From Microthyrium microscopicum (Eukaryota > Ascomycota > Dothideomycetes > Microthyriales > Microthyriaceae): DNA of 64,000 nt. A model generated the notes under the pieces. It was given only the letters and a program-made list of their open reading frames with translations. It made no database searches and had not been told where the DNA came from. Below, one piece after another: positions 22,032 to 33,700 of this stretch. Numbering within the stretch: the first letter of the stretch is position 1; each line of letters opens with the position of its first letter. Made by a program: the position numbers and the translations under genes. The stretch is from positions 863,340-927,339 of the forward strand of contig MU004243.1 of the NCBI GenBank assembly GCA_010405405.1, written 5' to 3'.

Positions 22032-24067
22032 TGGCTTTTGTTGGAAAGGTGAATGATCTTGCTGTTGAGCAAGAAGTAGAGGGTGCGATTCGATCTCAGT
22101 GCGGTGCGATCTTTGTGCGATATCTTGGTGCCATAGACCTTTTGCGATTTGACTTTTTAGACTCAGTACCCATTACAGCATGTATCTTTATAGCATAGCA
22201 TATCTTAGCGAGCGAAATTACACTTCTCGAATCATCGTCAAACGTTTTATGTTCTGCCGCTTCACAACCCTCTTCTGGCTGTCAGCGGGTTCTTAGAACC
22301 TACAGTGAGATTGCTGATGTGGTGATCAAAATCATGGTTTTAGACATCTTGATAAGAAGGACATCAGCATTATGAAAGTCAATAGATATTAGCATAATGG
22401 TTTGGCTAACGAGGGAAACAGACAGCACGATGTCAAGGTTAGTCTGAATATACTCATTGAATGCTTTCTCATGACTTTATCCTAATCACCATTGAGTCTG
22501 GGCCCGAAGACTTCAATGGATATTGACCATGAAGTTATATGTGATCAAGACCTACATGTTACGTGCTGCTCATGTTTAGAACGGAAGTCTCGGGCTGCTA
22601 AGATACGACAATTGACCACGAATAAGAACTTATTGATACCGAACCGATATCCTTTTGCTGTACTGAAGAGAGCAAACCTATTTGAGGTAATATTGCTTGC
22701 GTAGAACGTGATCCAGAGAATGCTTCAGATAGCAATCAATTCGATATATAGGACAGTCTTCGATTTATACTGTCGGCTTTTAATCATGGTTTATTAGCAT
22801 CGCTCAAACGTATCAATCATTGATGCGGATATCGGATATACTCTACCTTTTTGGGGTTACCACCTCTTTAAAAGCTAATGTCAAGTTCAATTCGGCACAT
22901 CATCCAAAATCCCAATATACTAATTACTACTGGAATGAAGTCTCCCTTGCAGTCATAGTAGCCTGCATCACTAACAGCTGATTTAGGAACTCGGCAATAC
23001 ACGATCATCTTCAAGTTTCTAGATCCACTTTATGCGTTCGAAGAGCATCTGATTCAAGTCCTAAGGTAGATATCAAAGAATAGAAGATGAGCTTCAAGCT
23101 CCAGATCGTATGAGATAATCGACTGAGAGTTCGGAAGACAATATATTAACACAGGAACGATTTGATTCAATTCAACTCCATACATCAAGACTCTAAAGTT
23201 CACGCCTACGTCTTGACATATTGAGATACTCAATACTGTGCCCGATAAACATCCAAATCTACGCCATTGTCACGCTTCTCTCAAACACAAACAGTATTAT
23301 CGAGCGATACCATCAGCTCATTGCTATGAAGTCCTTCACCGAGGTAAGAATTATTTCAACACATCGTTCCTCAAGAGACTGTTTCAAACAGAACCAAGCA
23401 ACAATCCAAACATCCAAACATTTCCAAAAGCTTAATTCCAGTACCAACACCCACTCGAAAAACCGCACAATGCACTCTCATATATCATAAAGTAACCTCT
23501 CATCAGCCTCAATTTCAAAAATAATCTCAACAAGGCTGAACATTCAGCCTCAGATCTCGATCAAATCAGCTAAGCGCGGTACCGCGGTACCGAGCCGCAA
23601 TCACCTTGCTTGCCTCCGATGCAACGCTACGGATCCCCAAGCAAGCAAGCAAGGCAAGATAAGATGCATGAACGCGCATTTCCCTAGCAACTTTGGGAAC
23701 GCTGGACTATCTCACCATGAATTTGTAGTGTATCTACTAGGATTGATCACGATCCGATTGTCGCTATATTAGATGTTCACGCCAAAGAGGAATGGGCGCA
23801 GAGCCAGATCGTGAGCCAGCAGTCGCACTTGGCCACGAAGTAGCTCTACATACTATGTAAATGTGAGATGAGGTGATCGATGCAGAGATAGCAGTATTAT
23901 CAAATGAAGCCGTACAATATGACCTGCAGAACTGGTCGCATGTTGTTGTTTTCGCAAGTAAGAAGCCAATCCACGACGTCATTATTACCCCTTGTCATTC
24001 AAATGCTGCCTCCCAAGCAAAATACTCACCAGATCATGAACAAAACAACTCCCAACATCTCCGCTTG
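22032..24067. other. Intergenic region with one copy of a dispersed direct repeat
   Basis: About 2 kb without a supported gene. It contains a hairpin-forming stretch at about 23536-23551 (ggctga/tcagcc arms), a perfect 16-bp palindrome cggtaccgcggtaccg at 23577-23592, short aagc runs near 23638-23655, and the first copy of an 88-bp direct repeat (23667-23754). Short frames such as 22492-22704 have no family features. Confidence 0.5.
23667..23754 (+). repeat. Direct repeat, left copy
   Basis: Begins catgaacgcgcatttccct and ends near cacgatc. A second copy with roughly 85 percent identity lies at 24547-24636, so the two copies flank the small gene at 24068-24444. No terminal inverted repeat or coding capacity is seen inside the unit. 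Confidence 0.8.
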
Positions 24068-24444
24068 ATGATGAACTCGATAGGGCGGGCTACTACCACA
24101 CGCCTTGGGCGCAAGGTCGGCCTCACAACTACCGCACGTCGTCCAGCCGCAACTTCTACGTATGAATCAAACCACTCAGCTCACGACGGAGCCGAGCAAA
24201 ATAACACGGTACGTGGTATGGGTCAAACTCGCCTTTGCTGAGCACTGATACGTGTGAGAAATCGCCTGAGCTAGCCGCGAATTCGACAAACCCGAAGAAG
24301 ACGGTCGCTGAACTCGACGAGGAGCTTCGGCTGAAGCTGGAAGAACGAAGCGGCGATGGAGGCATGGCTGGCATTGAGCTCGAAGATGGAAAGCCGAATG
24401 CTATGAAACGGTCTGTTAGAGAGAATATGTATCGTGTAATATAA
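24068..24444 (+). CDS. Small conserved fungal protein, probably mitochondrial
   Basis: Two exons, 24068-24208 and 24259-24444 (50-bp intron, gtacgt donor), give 108 residues. The N-terminus is rich in Arg, Thr and Ser with few acidic residues (SIGRATTTRLGRKVG...), as in mitochondrial presequences. The C-terminal half is acidic, then ends SGDGGMAGIELEDG, AMKRSVRENMYRVI, a pattern I associate with a conserved but uncharacterised family of short ascomycete proteins. No catalytic motif is visible. Two adjacent ATGs (24068, 24071) could serve as start. It lies between two copies of an 88-bp repeat. Both the family resemblance and the targeting are judged by eye. Confidence 0.65.
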
Positions 24445-24546
24445 AGATCTGTTAGATGACAGAGAAAATAATATACTAGTACTTCTAACTTTATTATTGG
24501 GGACCGTCAGCACGTCGGTTTCCGATTTGAACTGCGGTATAAGAAC

Positions 24547-24636
24547 CATGAACGCGCATTTCCCTAGCAACTTTAGGAACGCTGGACTTATCTCACCATG
24601 AATTTATAGTTTATTTTACCTGGGATAGTCACGATC
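24547..24636 (+). repeat. Direct repeat, right copy
   Basis: Starts catgaacgcgcatttccct as in the left copy at 23667-23754, with scattered substitutions and a one-base insertion. It lies about 100 bp after the stop of the small mitochondrial-type gene. Confidence 0.8.
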
Positions 24637-26540
24637 ATGCATGATTGTTATGCAACTGCGGCAGAAGGACTCGTAAGCTCAGCCTTGACAGCAAGACAGA
24701 ACAAGCGGGGAAAGTCATGCTGCTGGTTCGAGATTCGAGAGACAAAAGTGGGTTCAGCCTGCCACTGCCTGGCTGCGTGGGTAAAGTGCATGCATAAGGC
24801 TATATCAGCGACATTTTATAGCGGTGTTGATTCACGATCTGAGATTTGCTTAACAATACGGTAGCAAGCGGCCAGGTCTGACGGCGCGAGATGAAACCGG
24901 AGACACGTTGAGCGGAGTAGTAGGGAATCTTCGGGGTAACACTGTGTAATTTGGATAATAGGAGTATTGTATGGATGATGATAATCAGCACCGAGGATCA
25001 TTGGGGGATTAATTTAAGAGGCGGGCAATATCAGTGGTCAGAAGGGAAATTGATGGACAAAGACAGCAGGTAAAGTACCTGTTAGTTGGTGGATGGGCAT
25101 GGTGGATTTGCGGCAGGGTTTGTTGTGGTGTTTTTATTGCACTTTATCAACGGTGGGACTGTCGTTGCTTATGGATCAAATGTGGATTTGCTGGGAAAGC
25201 CTTACACTGTTATAAGAGCATGGTGATATTGGTGATAGAGAGGTGGTTAGTATTGTTGAAGGTTTTGGAGGAGGTTTGGATGTTCAGCCTTCAAATTTGG
25301 ACGGTTGATATCGGGAAAGTAAAATGTGTATCTGTTTATCAATGCAAAGAGGGGCCAGCACAGCAAGCACAGCCAGCGACTTTATCTAGCGTGGCAAATT
25401 GGTGTCTGCAAAGAAGAGGAATTGGGATGCGCGGACGCCGCATGTGGATGTGTGGCACTGGATCTGCGCAACGTGCATTGCTAGTTTGGCCAGGCGTGGC
25501 TGAATAGGAGGATCAATGACGAAGACAAAATTGGCGATACAATATATGGATCTTATCGAAATGATAGAGTGTATAGCAGGTATAGATGTTGGAGATATTG
25601 GCTGACAAACTGAGGATTGGAAATTCGAGGACAAGAGTCAAGAAGATAGGAAAGAGCGGCCTCGAGGCTCTTGAAATTTAGAGAAATAACGTTTTGCAAG
25701 ATGAAACTTAATTAACGGCCACAATGATCGACTGAGGCGGCGCCGCATCCATCTCATCCAATAGGCATATAACGAGGCTAAAGGCCCCTGTCCGGGTTGA
25801 GGAGAGATGACAAGACTTGCTGCACTTGATGCACGCTATCTGCCAATATCGATGGACTAGTGAAGCATGCATATGCAGGACTGCATCTCTGCAAGCTGTT
25901 TGCAGCAAAACCATGCATGAAGGCAAAATATTTACCAAAATACTTGAAAATGTAAACACTTGGAAAGTTGGTTACCGGTATCATCAACAACAGCTGATCT
26001 CCCCAGGTTCCGAGTACGGATATCGGTGGTTGTATCTCCAGTTGCAAGTCTGTACTACATGATCGTATCGTGGTTACCGCTTTCAACAATGTGAGTAACA
26101 ACGTGACGTAGACTTGGAACTTACCGATCAAATAAGTGAAAACATTAAATCCTTCAATCAATTCGCACGGGTGGCCTTGTAGTTTCTGTAAGAGTTCAGG
26201 CTCTAATATCATCAAAAGAATTAAACGCCAAACCGGAAGGCGGCTGTCCCTTTAGGATGTAAAAAAGACAGATAGCAGCAGATTACAGTGCTCAACGCCC
26301 CTTAACGACCGAGTAGATTACAGTGTACAAAGTACTTTAAGTTTATTTACACCCCTTGGAGGTTTGTGTTGCGCATGTCGCCGTAGCCAATCACGCTTTC
26401 GCCATACCCCCCTAGTGCAACCTAAAACGAAGTACTAGTCATCGTTCCGCGTGCTTATTGGCGCATGTCCACTCGTGGCTTCCTTTCCGCTTTGGCTCCT
26501 GCCTCCTGGATTCCCTGGCTCGTCTGTCGCTCCTGGCCGA

Positions 26541-26546
26541 AATGGC
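26541..26546. other. Candidate target-site duplication, left
   Basis: The hexamer aatggc lies just outside the left end of the transposon and again at 29977-29982, five bases beyond the right inverted repeat as I delimit it. Target sites of this superfamily are usually 8-11 bp, so either the ends are eroded or the match is chance. Confidence 0.3.
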
Positions 26547-26697
26547 GAGGACAAGTTTCTACACACTCTACTTAATGGCACCCCGTGTTTCTATATACCC
26601 TCTAGGGGTTGCTTAGACCCTATTACTAAATTAGGTAGCACGCCACTAAAATTAATAATAGGGGCTAGAATATAGTAAAATATATATAGATCTATAG
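26547..26697 (+). repeat. Left terminal inverted repeat of the MULE
   Basis: Pairs with the reverse complement of 29822-29971 at about 85 percent of positions, starting gaggacaagtttctacacac. Almost all differences are transitions, mostly T here against C in the right copy, so this end has taken more RIP. Confidence 0.9.
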
Positions 26698-29600
26698 CGA
26701 AGGACTCTATCGTTGCTTTAGAGGCTAGATTTAGCTATAGAAGCTAGATCTGCCTCTAAATTAATAGTAGAGTCTTCTAAAAGGTATAGGAATAGCAAAA
26801 TTAATAGAATTTAATAGAAAGATATTATATACCGCTTTTTAATAGAGATTTATATTATTAAATTAGGTATTAAGATTTAGATATTAAATAAATAAGCGCT
26901 AAAAGCTATAGATCTAGTTTTTATAGTAGCTTTACGCAAAAGTAAGATTTTAACGCTATACTACCTAAAATAGCGTAAAATTATAAAAATTATAAAAATT
27001 TAATATAGAGTAGACTAAGAATAGATAAAATATAATATACTACTTTTTAGTAGAGATTTCTACTATAGAATTAGCTATTAAGATATTAAGAATTTAAGAA
27101 TAGCTATAGATTTAGCTTTAGGCGTAGAAGTAATATTTTAATACTATAGTACGCTAAAATTAGCCAAAATTATTAAAAAGTATAAAAATATATAGTATAT
27201 AGAGAATTAAGTAAGGAGATTAAATATATTGCTTTTTAGTAGTAATTTATACTATAGAATTAGCTATAGTAATATAGAGAGGTAAAGAAAATAAAGGGTA
27301 GGCTTTAGACGTATTTTTAGAAGCTTAAAACTGCCTATATTAGAATATTAGCGTTTTATATTATAATTTATTTAAAAGATATTATATCTTTATCCTATTT
27401 ATACTTACTTACCTATACTTTACTATAGCTTCTTTATACTTATCTAGATACGTCTTTATTAAGTAGGCTTTAGACTTTAACGCTATTCTTATTAAGAATC
27501 TAGTATCCTTCCTTAAAGTTAACTTTATTAATCTTACTAGCGTTAATAATAATAAGCTAGAGCTAGGTACCTTTTTATATCTAGGGCTCCTTAAGAATAA
27601 TATCTATAGCACTATACTAACGCTAGAACTAATTAATCCTATTATTACTACTAATACTACTAGAGATAAAGAGGAATTATAGAAGAAGTTATAGGTTAGT
27701 TTAGTATATAATAACTATTAGAATATTAATACTATTCTACGTCTTATAGTAGTAAAGGCAGAATTTAAAGTCTATAAGAAAAAAGGTTTAGGAGGGGATT
27801 AATAGCTTTAGTAGTATTAGAAGAATACCTATAAGTAGGGCGCATATATTATAAAATTAATTCCTAGATACGTTAATATTATTAAGAAGAAGTAGATTTT
27901 AATATAAATTAACGCGCTTAAAGATTATACCTATTTAATAAAAACTACTTTATAATAGGTATATACTTTAAAGTTATAGATTATAAAGAAGCTTATTAAA
28001 GTCTATAGCGCTCTTAATAAGAATACGCTAAATTAGGATATTTATAATATAATTTATAAATATATAGGTTAGGCTATTATCCTTTAATAGGCATCTTAGC
28101 TAAAGCGTAAGATATTTAGAAGAGTTAAAGATAAATTCCTTAATAGCTACTAGATGCTTCTCTCCTAGATTAAGGCTCTTAAATAGACAAATCCTAAAGT
28201 TTATATTATATTTAAGAAGGCTCCTATAGGGTAGATTTAATACGTATTTATATATCTATTCGTTAGTTAAGCAACTTTTGCCTAGTTACCTAAAATTATT
28301 AGTTTAGATACTACCTACTATAAAACAAAATATAATACTAAGATAGTTATTATTACTAGATTTAATAGTAAAGCTAATATAATAATTTATATATTTAGTA
28401 TCTTTAAAAGTAAGAATAACAAGTTATAAGAGTAGATATATATATATTTAGGACATATAATGCCTAGTATTAAGATTAGCAATCCTTATAAGTCTTAGTA
28501 TTAGTCTTTAGATTTACTTTCTTTTAGCTAAATTTACTATTCTTCTAGCCCTTTCTTTCTCTTCTTCCTTAATTATATCTTTAAGATATCTAACTATATC
28601 TAACTATATCTCTTCTAGAATTCTACTCTACTATAATTACTAATTAAAATTAAGGTCTTTTAAATACGCTAGACTTAAATTTTAAGATCTACGCCCTTAG
28701 ATAGTATTTCTTTTACCTTAAGTAAAATATATAGTCTAATTTTAGTATATAAGCATTAAGATAGCTTAATCACTACGTTAACTATAATTCTACTTACTAA
28801 TAGAACTATTTAATGCTATAGAATACCCTTAACTATTTCGTTAGCTTTAAGAATTATATTAAAAAGCTACCTAAAGAGAAATAGGTCTATAAATACTTTC
28901 CTACATTGCATTATAGTTAGTTAATATCTAATGCTACTAAGATTGCTAATTTAGCTCTTAAAGGCTACTATTATAAGTATCTTATTCCTTTTTTAAATAG
29001 TATCTAGAATTATATTATTAAAAAGCGTTCTAAGCATTAAGAAGCTAAAGATTAAATTTATAAACATTTAAATCTATAGTAATATTTTATGCCTATAGAT
29101 CTTACTTATTATAGTTAATACTTCTATAATACTACGTTATTTTATTCTAAACGAGTTATTATTATTACGCTTAATTCTTCTAATTTTATAACCTTTATTA
29201 GCACGTTAAAATATACTCCTTATCTAAAAGAATATACTATTAATATTAATTCTAGGACCTATAATTACTATAAATAGCAGAATAAGCAATTTTCTTACTT
29301 ATACGTATTTAAAGCTATTATTACTATTAGAGAGAATTTTATTAATTTTATATATCTAATATAGTTAATTAAGTCCTTTAAGAAAGCCTATATTAACGTT
29401 AATAAAGACAAAGATAATAAGTATACTATACTAACTAACTTCTATATAAAGCCTATTAGCATTACTAATTTTAAAATGTCTAACAATCTTTTTCTTCTTC
29501 TACTAGATATATTAAAGACGTAGGAGCTCTTATAGAAAAAGAGATAATAGGCAGAGTAGCTAATTTAACCTTTAGTAATTATTTAATAGAAGTATTTAAT

Positions 29601-29821
29601 CTATAAGGAGTTAAGATATAATATGTAATCTTATAGTAACTAGCGTTTAGTATTAAAATACTAGGAATTAGAGGGAATATAGTAATCTAGCGTTATTTTC
29701 CTTCTCTTTAGCTTGTTCTACGTCTTAATATATATAATTTACTATTAATACTAAAATCTTGCTTTAATAGTACCCTAAAAATATGCTTACTAAAAATTTC
29801 GTAATCTTGCGTAATTTGCTT

Positions 29822-29971
29822 ATGGATCTATATGCATCTTGCTGTATTCTAGCCCTTATTATTAATTTTGGTAGCGCGCTACCTAATTTAGTGATAGGGT
29901 TTAAGCAACCCCTAGAGGGTGTGTAGAAACACGGGGGTGCCATTGAGTAGGGTGTGTGGAAACTTCTCCTC
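29822..29971 (-). repeat. Right terminal inverted repeat of the MULE
   Basis: Reverse complement begins gaggagaagtttccacacac and runs parallel to the left repeat, with one single-base length difference in the C-run. It keeps more CpA/TpG steps than the left repeat. Confidence 0.9.
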
Positions 29972-30727
29972 TAACTAATGGCAGCACTGGTGGCCCAATC
30001 TTGCTGCAACTGGCAACTGTTCCTTCCCTACAATTCCTCCCAAATCTTGCTGAAGGCTGGTTCACTGGTTCACTTGGTCCACTCTAAGCGTAAACCAGGC
30101 CAAACTGGGCACCTTCCCTGAACTTGCGACCTGCGACTGCCTGTCCCTGGGTCTAACCTTCCATTTCGCCCACTGGTACCTAGTCCTCATCGGTCTCTAT
30201 CCAATCCACTCTACCTCTGTAGCCTCTTTCTCACCTCCCCCGACCTCCTTCATCTCTCTTCACTCTCCAACATCACCAAAATCTTCTTCTTTCGCTATTC
30301 AAGCGTGCACCAGCCTGCCAGTTATTTTCTTGTTGCTGCTGCGCACCTTCTCTGTCTTTAGTTCTCCTACCGGCCGCTTCTCTTGCTCTCCCGAGGGCTT
30401 GAAAGCTGCATTGACCTTCGTTTGACTACTCTACCCTCCAACTGCCCTACAACCACCACCACCGTTACTCTCTCGTCAATTCCCTTCGTTCCGTTTGCCA
30501 GATCGATCCATTGTCGCCCTCCTCTATCCCGCCATCGACTTTGTCAATAATTCCATCCTGTCAAAACTAATAATATGCTATTCTGAGGTGTGAATTGCCT
30601 TTCAACCCCCTACCCGCTCCTTTGGGCGCGCCCCCTACATTCCTCCGGACAATCCGCTACACACGCGTTGTCAATACATTTTGCTAACTCTTCGGCCTCC
30701 CACAGTTGTCCTAGCAATTAAACAACC
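29972..30727 (+). promoter_or_regulatory. FKS1 promoter and 5' leader region
   Basis: About 750 bp between the transposon and the FKS1 start. From about 30180 the plus strand is strongly pyrimidine-rich (CT tracts), as is common just upstream of highly expressed filamentous-fungal genes. No clear TATA box was seen. The composition is normal, so RIP has not visibly spread into this region. Confidence 0.5.
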
Positions 30728-33700
30728 ATGTCTGGCCACCCTCAGCAGGCCGGTCATTATGACGATGGCTATGCTGGCCACCCAGGTCAAGGCCAACCTC
30801 AACCTCATGGCCAACAGCCTTATTACGAAGACGAACAAGGCTACTACGATGCCCAAGACCATCATCAACAACATCCTGGTCAAGAGGGTGCCTACTACGA
30901 TGAACAGTACTATGGCAATGAAGGCTACCCGCAAGAAGGCGGATACTATGACCAAGGCCAGTACCAAGGTGACGAATATTATGATGGTCAATACTATGAT
31001 CAAGGTACCGGATACAATCAAGGCCAGCAAGGGTAAATAACGACAAGTTTCTGTTGTTGATTGAGTACTGATTTAATTCTTAGTCGACCACGCCGCCGTG
31101 GCCATGATTCCGAAGAAGATTCAGAGACATTCAGTGACTTTACCATGAGATCGGACATGCAGCGAGCTGCCGAAGCCGACTATGGTCGCTACGACGAACG
31201 TTACAATAGCTATAATGGCGATCAACGTGGCTATCGCCCTCCATCTTCACAAATCTCTTATGGAGGCAATCGATCATCAGGCGCCTCTTCTCCCCTTTAC
31301 GGTATGGATTATGGTAGTGCATTGCCAGCCGGTCAGCGTTCGCGGGAGCCTTACCCAGCCTGGACCGCAGAAAACAACATTCCAATTTCCAAGGAAGAGA
31401 TTGAAGATATCTTCATCGACTTGACTGCAAAGTTTGGTTTCCAGCGCGATAGCATGAGAAACATGTACGATCACTTTATGACTCAACTGGATTCCCGAGC
31501 TTCCCGCATGTCACCCAATCAGTCTTTGCTCACCATCCATGCCGATTACATTGGTGGAGAAAACGCAAACTACCGTCGTTGGTACTTTGCTGCTCATCTC
31601 GATCTCGACGATGCAGTGGGATTTGCAAACATGAAGTTGGGCAAGGGCGACCGTAGAACGCGTAAAGCCCGACGAGCAGCCAAGAAAGCTGCCGCCAGTG
31701 CTCAATCGGAAGAACAAACTCTGGAGGCCCTCGAAGGAGACAACAGTTTGGAAGCTGCCAATTTCCGCTGGAAGACGCGGATGAACCGCATGTCCCAACA
31801 CGACCGTGTCCGACAAGTTGCACTCTGGCTGCTTTGTTGGGGTGAAGCCAATCAAGTCCGGTTTACACCAGAATGTTTGGCTTTCATCTTCAAGTGCGCG
31901 GACGACTACCTTGGATCCCCTGCATGCCAGAGCCGTGTTGAGCCCGTTGAAGAGGGAACATATCTCAACCAAGTCATCACTCCTCTCTACCAATACATTC
32001 GGGACCAAGGTTACGAGATTCAAGATGGAAAGTACATTCGTCGCGAGCGTGATCATTCCAAGATCATTGGCTACGATGATATCAATCAACTTTTTTGGTA
32101 TCCCGAAGGTATCGAGCGCATTGTTCTCCAAGACAAGAGCCGAATTGTCGATGTCCCACCTGCCCAGCGTTTTGAAAAGCTCAAGGATGTAAACTGGAAG
32201 AAAGTTTTCTTCAAGACTTATAAAGAAAGCCGGTCATGGTTCCATCTCCTCGTCAACTTCAACCGTATCTGGGTCATCCATCTTACCACTTTCTGGTTCT
32301 ACACGGCCTACAACGCTCCTACTCTCTATACTCCCGGTTATCAGCAAGAACTGAATCAAGCCCCCAAGGCTGCTGCACAATGGTCTGCTGTTGCACTGGG
32401 TGGTACACTTGCTTGCATAATCATGATCATGGCCACAATCGCAGAGTGGTTCTACGTTCCCCGCCGATGGGCTGGTGCTCAACATCTGACCAAGCGACTT
32501 TTATTCTTGATTGGAATGTTCGTTCTCAACCTTGCTCCTTCCGTCTACATCTTTGGACTCGGTAAGCAAGACGGCTCAATCCCCTTGGCCCTTGGTATTG
32601 TCCAGTTCTTCATCGCTCTGGGATCATTCTTCTTCTTCTCGATCATGCCTCTAGGTGGACTCTTCGGCAGCTACCTCACCAAGAACTCTCGCAAATACGT
32701 TGCCAGTCAGACATTTACTGCCAGCTATCCTCGCCTTCAAGGCAATGACATGTGGATGTCTTATGGTCTTTGGCTCTTGGTTTTCGTTGCCAAGTTGGCT
32801 GAGTCCTTTTTCTTTCTGTCTTTGTCATTCAGAGATGCCATCCGTATCTTGTCGATCATGAAGTTCAAGAACTGCGCAGGTGATGCCATTTTGAAGACAA
32901 TGCTTTGCAACCAGCAACCGAGAATCCTCCTCGGGCTTATGTTCTTCATGGATATCATCCTGTTCTTCTTGGATACCTATCTGTGGTACATTATCCTGAA
33001 CACACTCTTCTCCGTTGCTCGATCGTTCTACCTCGGTGTTTCTATCTGGACTCCATGGCGTAACATTTTCTCCCGTCTGCCTAAGCGTATCTATTCCAAG
33101 ATTCTCGCTACCACGGATATGGAAATCAAGTACAAGCCAAAGGTTCTAATCTCGCAAATTTGGAATGCTATCATCATCTCCATGTATCGCGAGCATCTGT
33201 TGGCCATCGATCACGTTCAAAAGCTGCTATATCACCAGGTCCCATCGGAACAGGAAGGCAAGCGCACTCTTCGTGCCCCGACATTCTTCGTCTCTCAGGA
33301 AGATCATTCCTTCAAGACTGAATTCTTCCCGGCCCAAAGCGAAGCTGAACGTCGTCTCTCGTTCTTTGCTCAATCTTTGTCAACCCCAATTCCAGAACCA
33401 GTTCCAGTCGACAACATGCCAACATTCACTGTGCTTATTCCGCATTACAGCGAAAAGATCCTCTTGTCTCTACGTGAAATCATCCGTGAGGATGAGCCAT
33501 ACTCCCGTGTTACTCTTCTCGAATATCTCAAGCAACTGCATCCTCACGAATGGGACTGCTTCGTCAAGGATACAAAGATTCTCGCAGACGAGACCTCTCA
33601 ATACAATGGCGACTACGAGAAGAGCGAGAAAGAGACTGCTCGTAGCAAGAATGATGACCTTCCGTTCTACTGCATTGGTTTCAAGTCCGCCGCTCCCGAA

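Larger units (their letters stand above)
24445..26546. other. Intergenic region left of the transposon
   Basis: About 2.1 kb. It contains the right copy of the direct repeat. Frames at 25034-25507 (plus) and 25778-26215 (minus) are open but lack family features; the first begins with a non-ATG codon. The base composition changes abruptly to AT-rich shortly after 26600, inside the transposon. Confidence 0.5.
26547..29971 (+). mobile_element. RIP-degraded Mutator-like (MULE) DNA transposon
   Basis: A 3.4-kb element bounded by inverted repeats of about 150 bp. The interior is extremely AT-rich, with CpA and TpG dinucleotides nearly absent, as RIP leaves. No intact frame survives. On the plus strand two traces of a MULE transposase remain: around 28286-28330 the segment LPKIISLDTTY, matching the first-Asp region of the MULE DDE domain; and around 29257-29310 a Tyr/Lys/Gln-rich stretch spaced like a SWIM zinc finger (CxC...CxH) if some Cys and His codons have undergone C-to-T change. 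Flanking DNA has normal composition. Superfamily assignment rests on these two traces plus the long TIRs. It cannot move by itself. Confidence 0.7.

Noticed and set aside
22492-22704. 70-codon plus-strand frame
   Set aside because: Short, no motif, no neighbouring exon.
25034-25507. 157-codon plus-strand frame
   Set aside because: Starts with a non-ATG codon, Trp/Cys-rich random-looking composition, no splice partners or motif.
25778-26215. 145-codon minus-strand frame with a possible internal intron
   Set aside because: No domain recognised and proposed splice sites do not lead to a better protein; could be a relic but cannot be supported.
26547-29971. AT-rich island as an LTR-type element or centromere-like DNA
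   Set aside because: The ends are inverted, not direct, repeats, and transposase traces fit a MULE DNA transposon.
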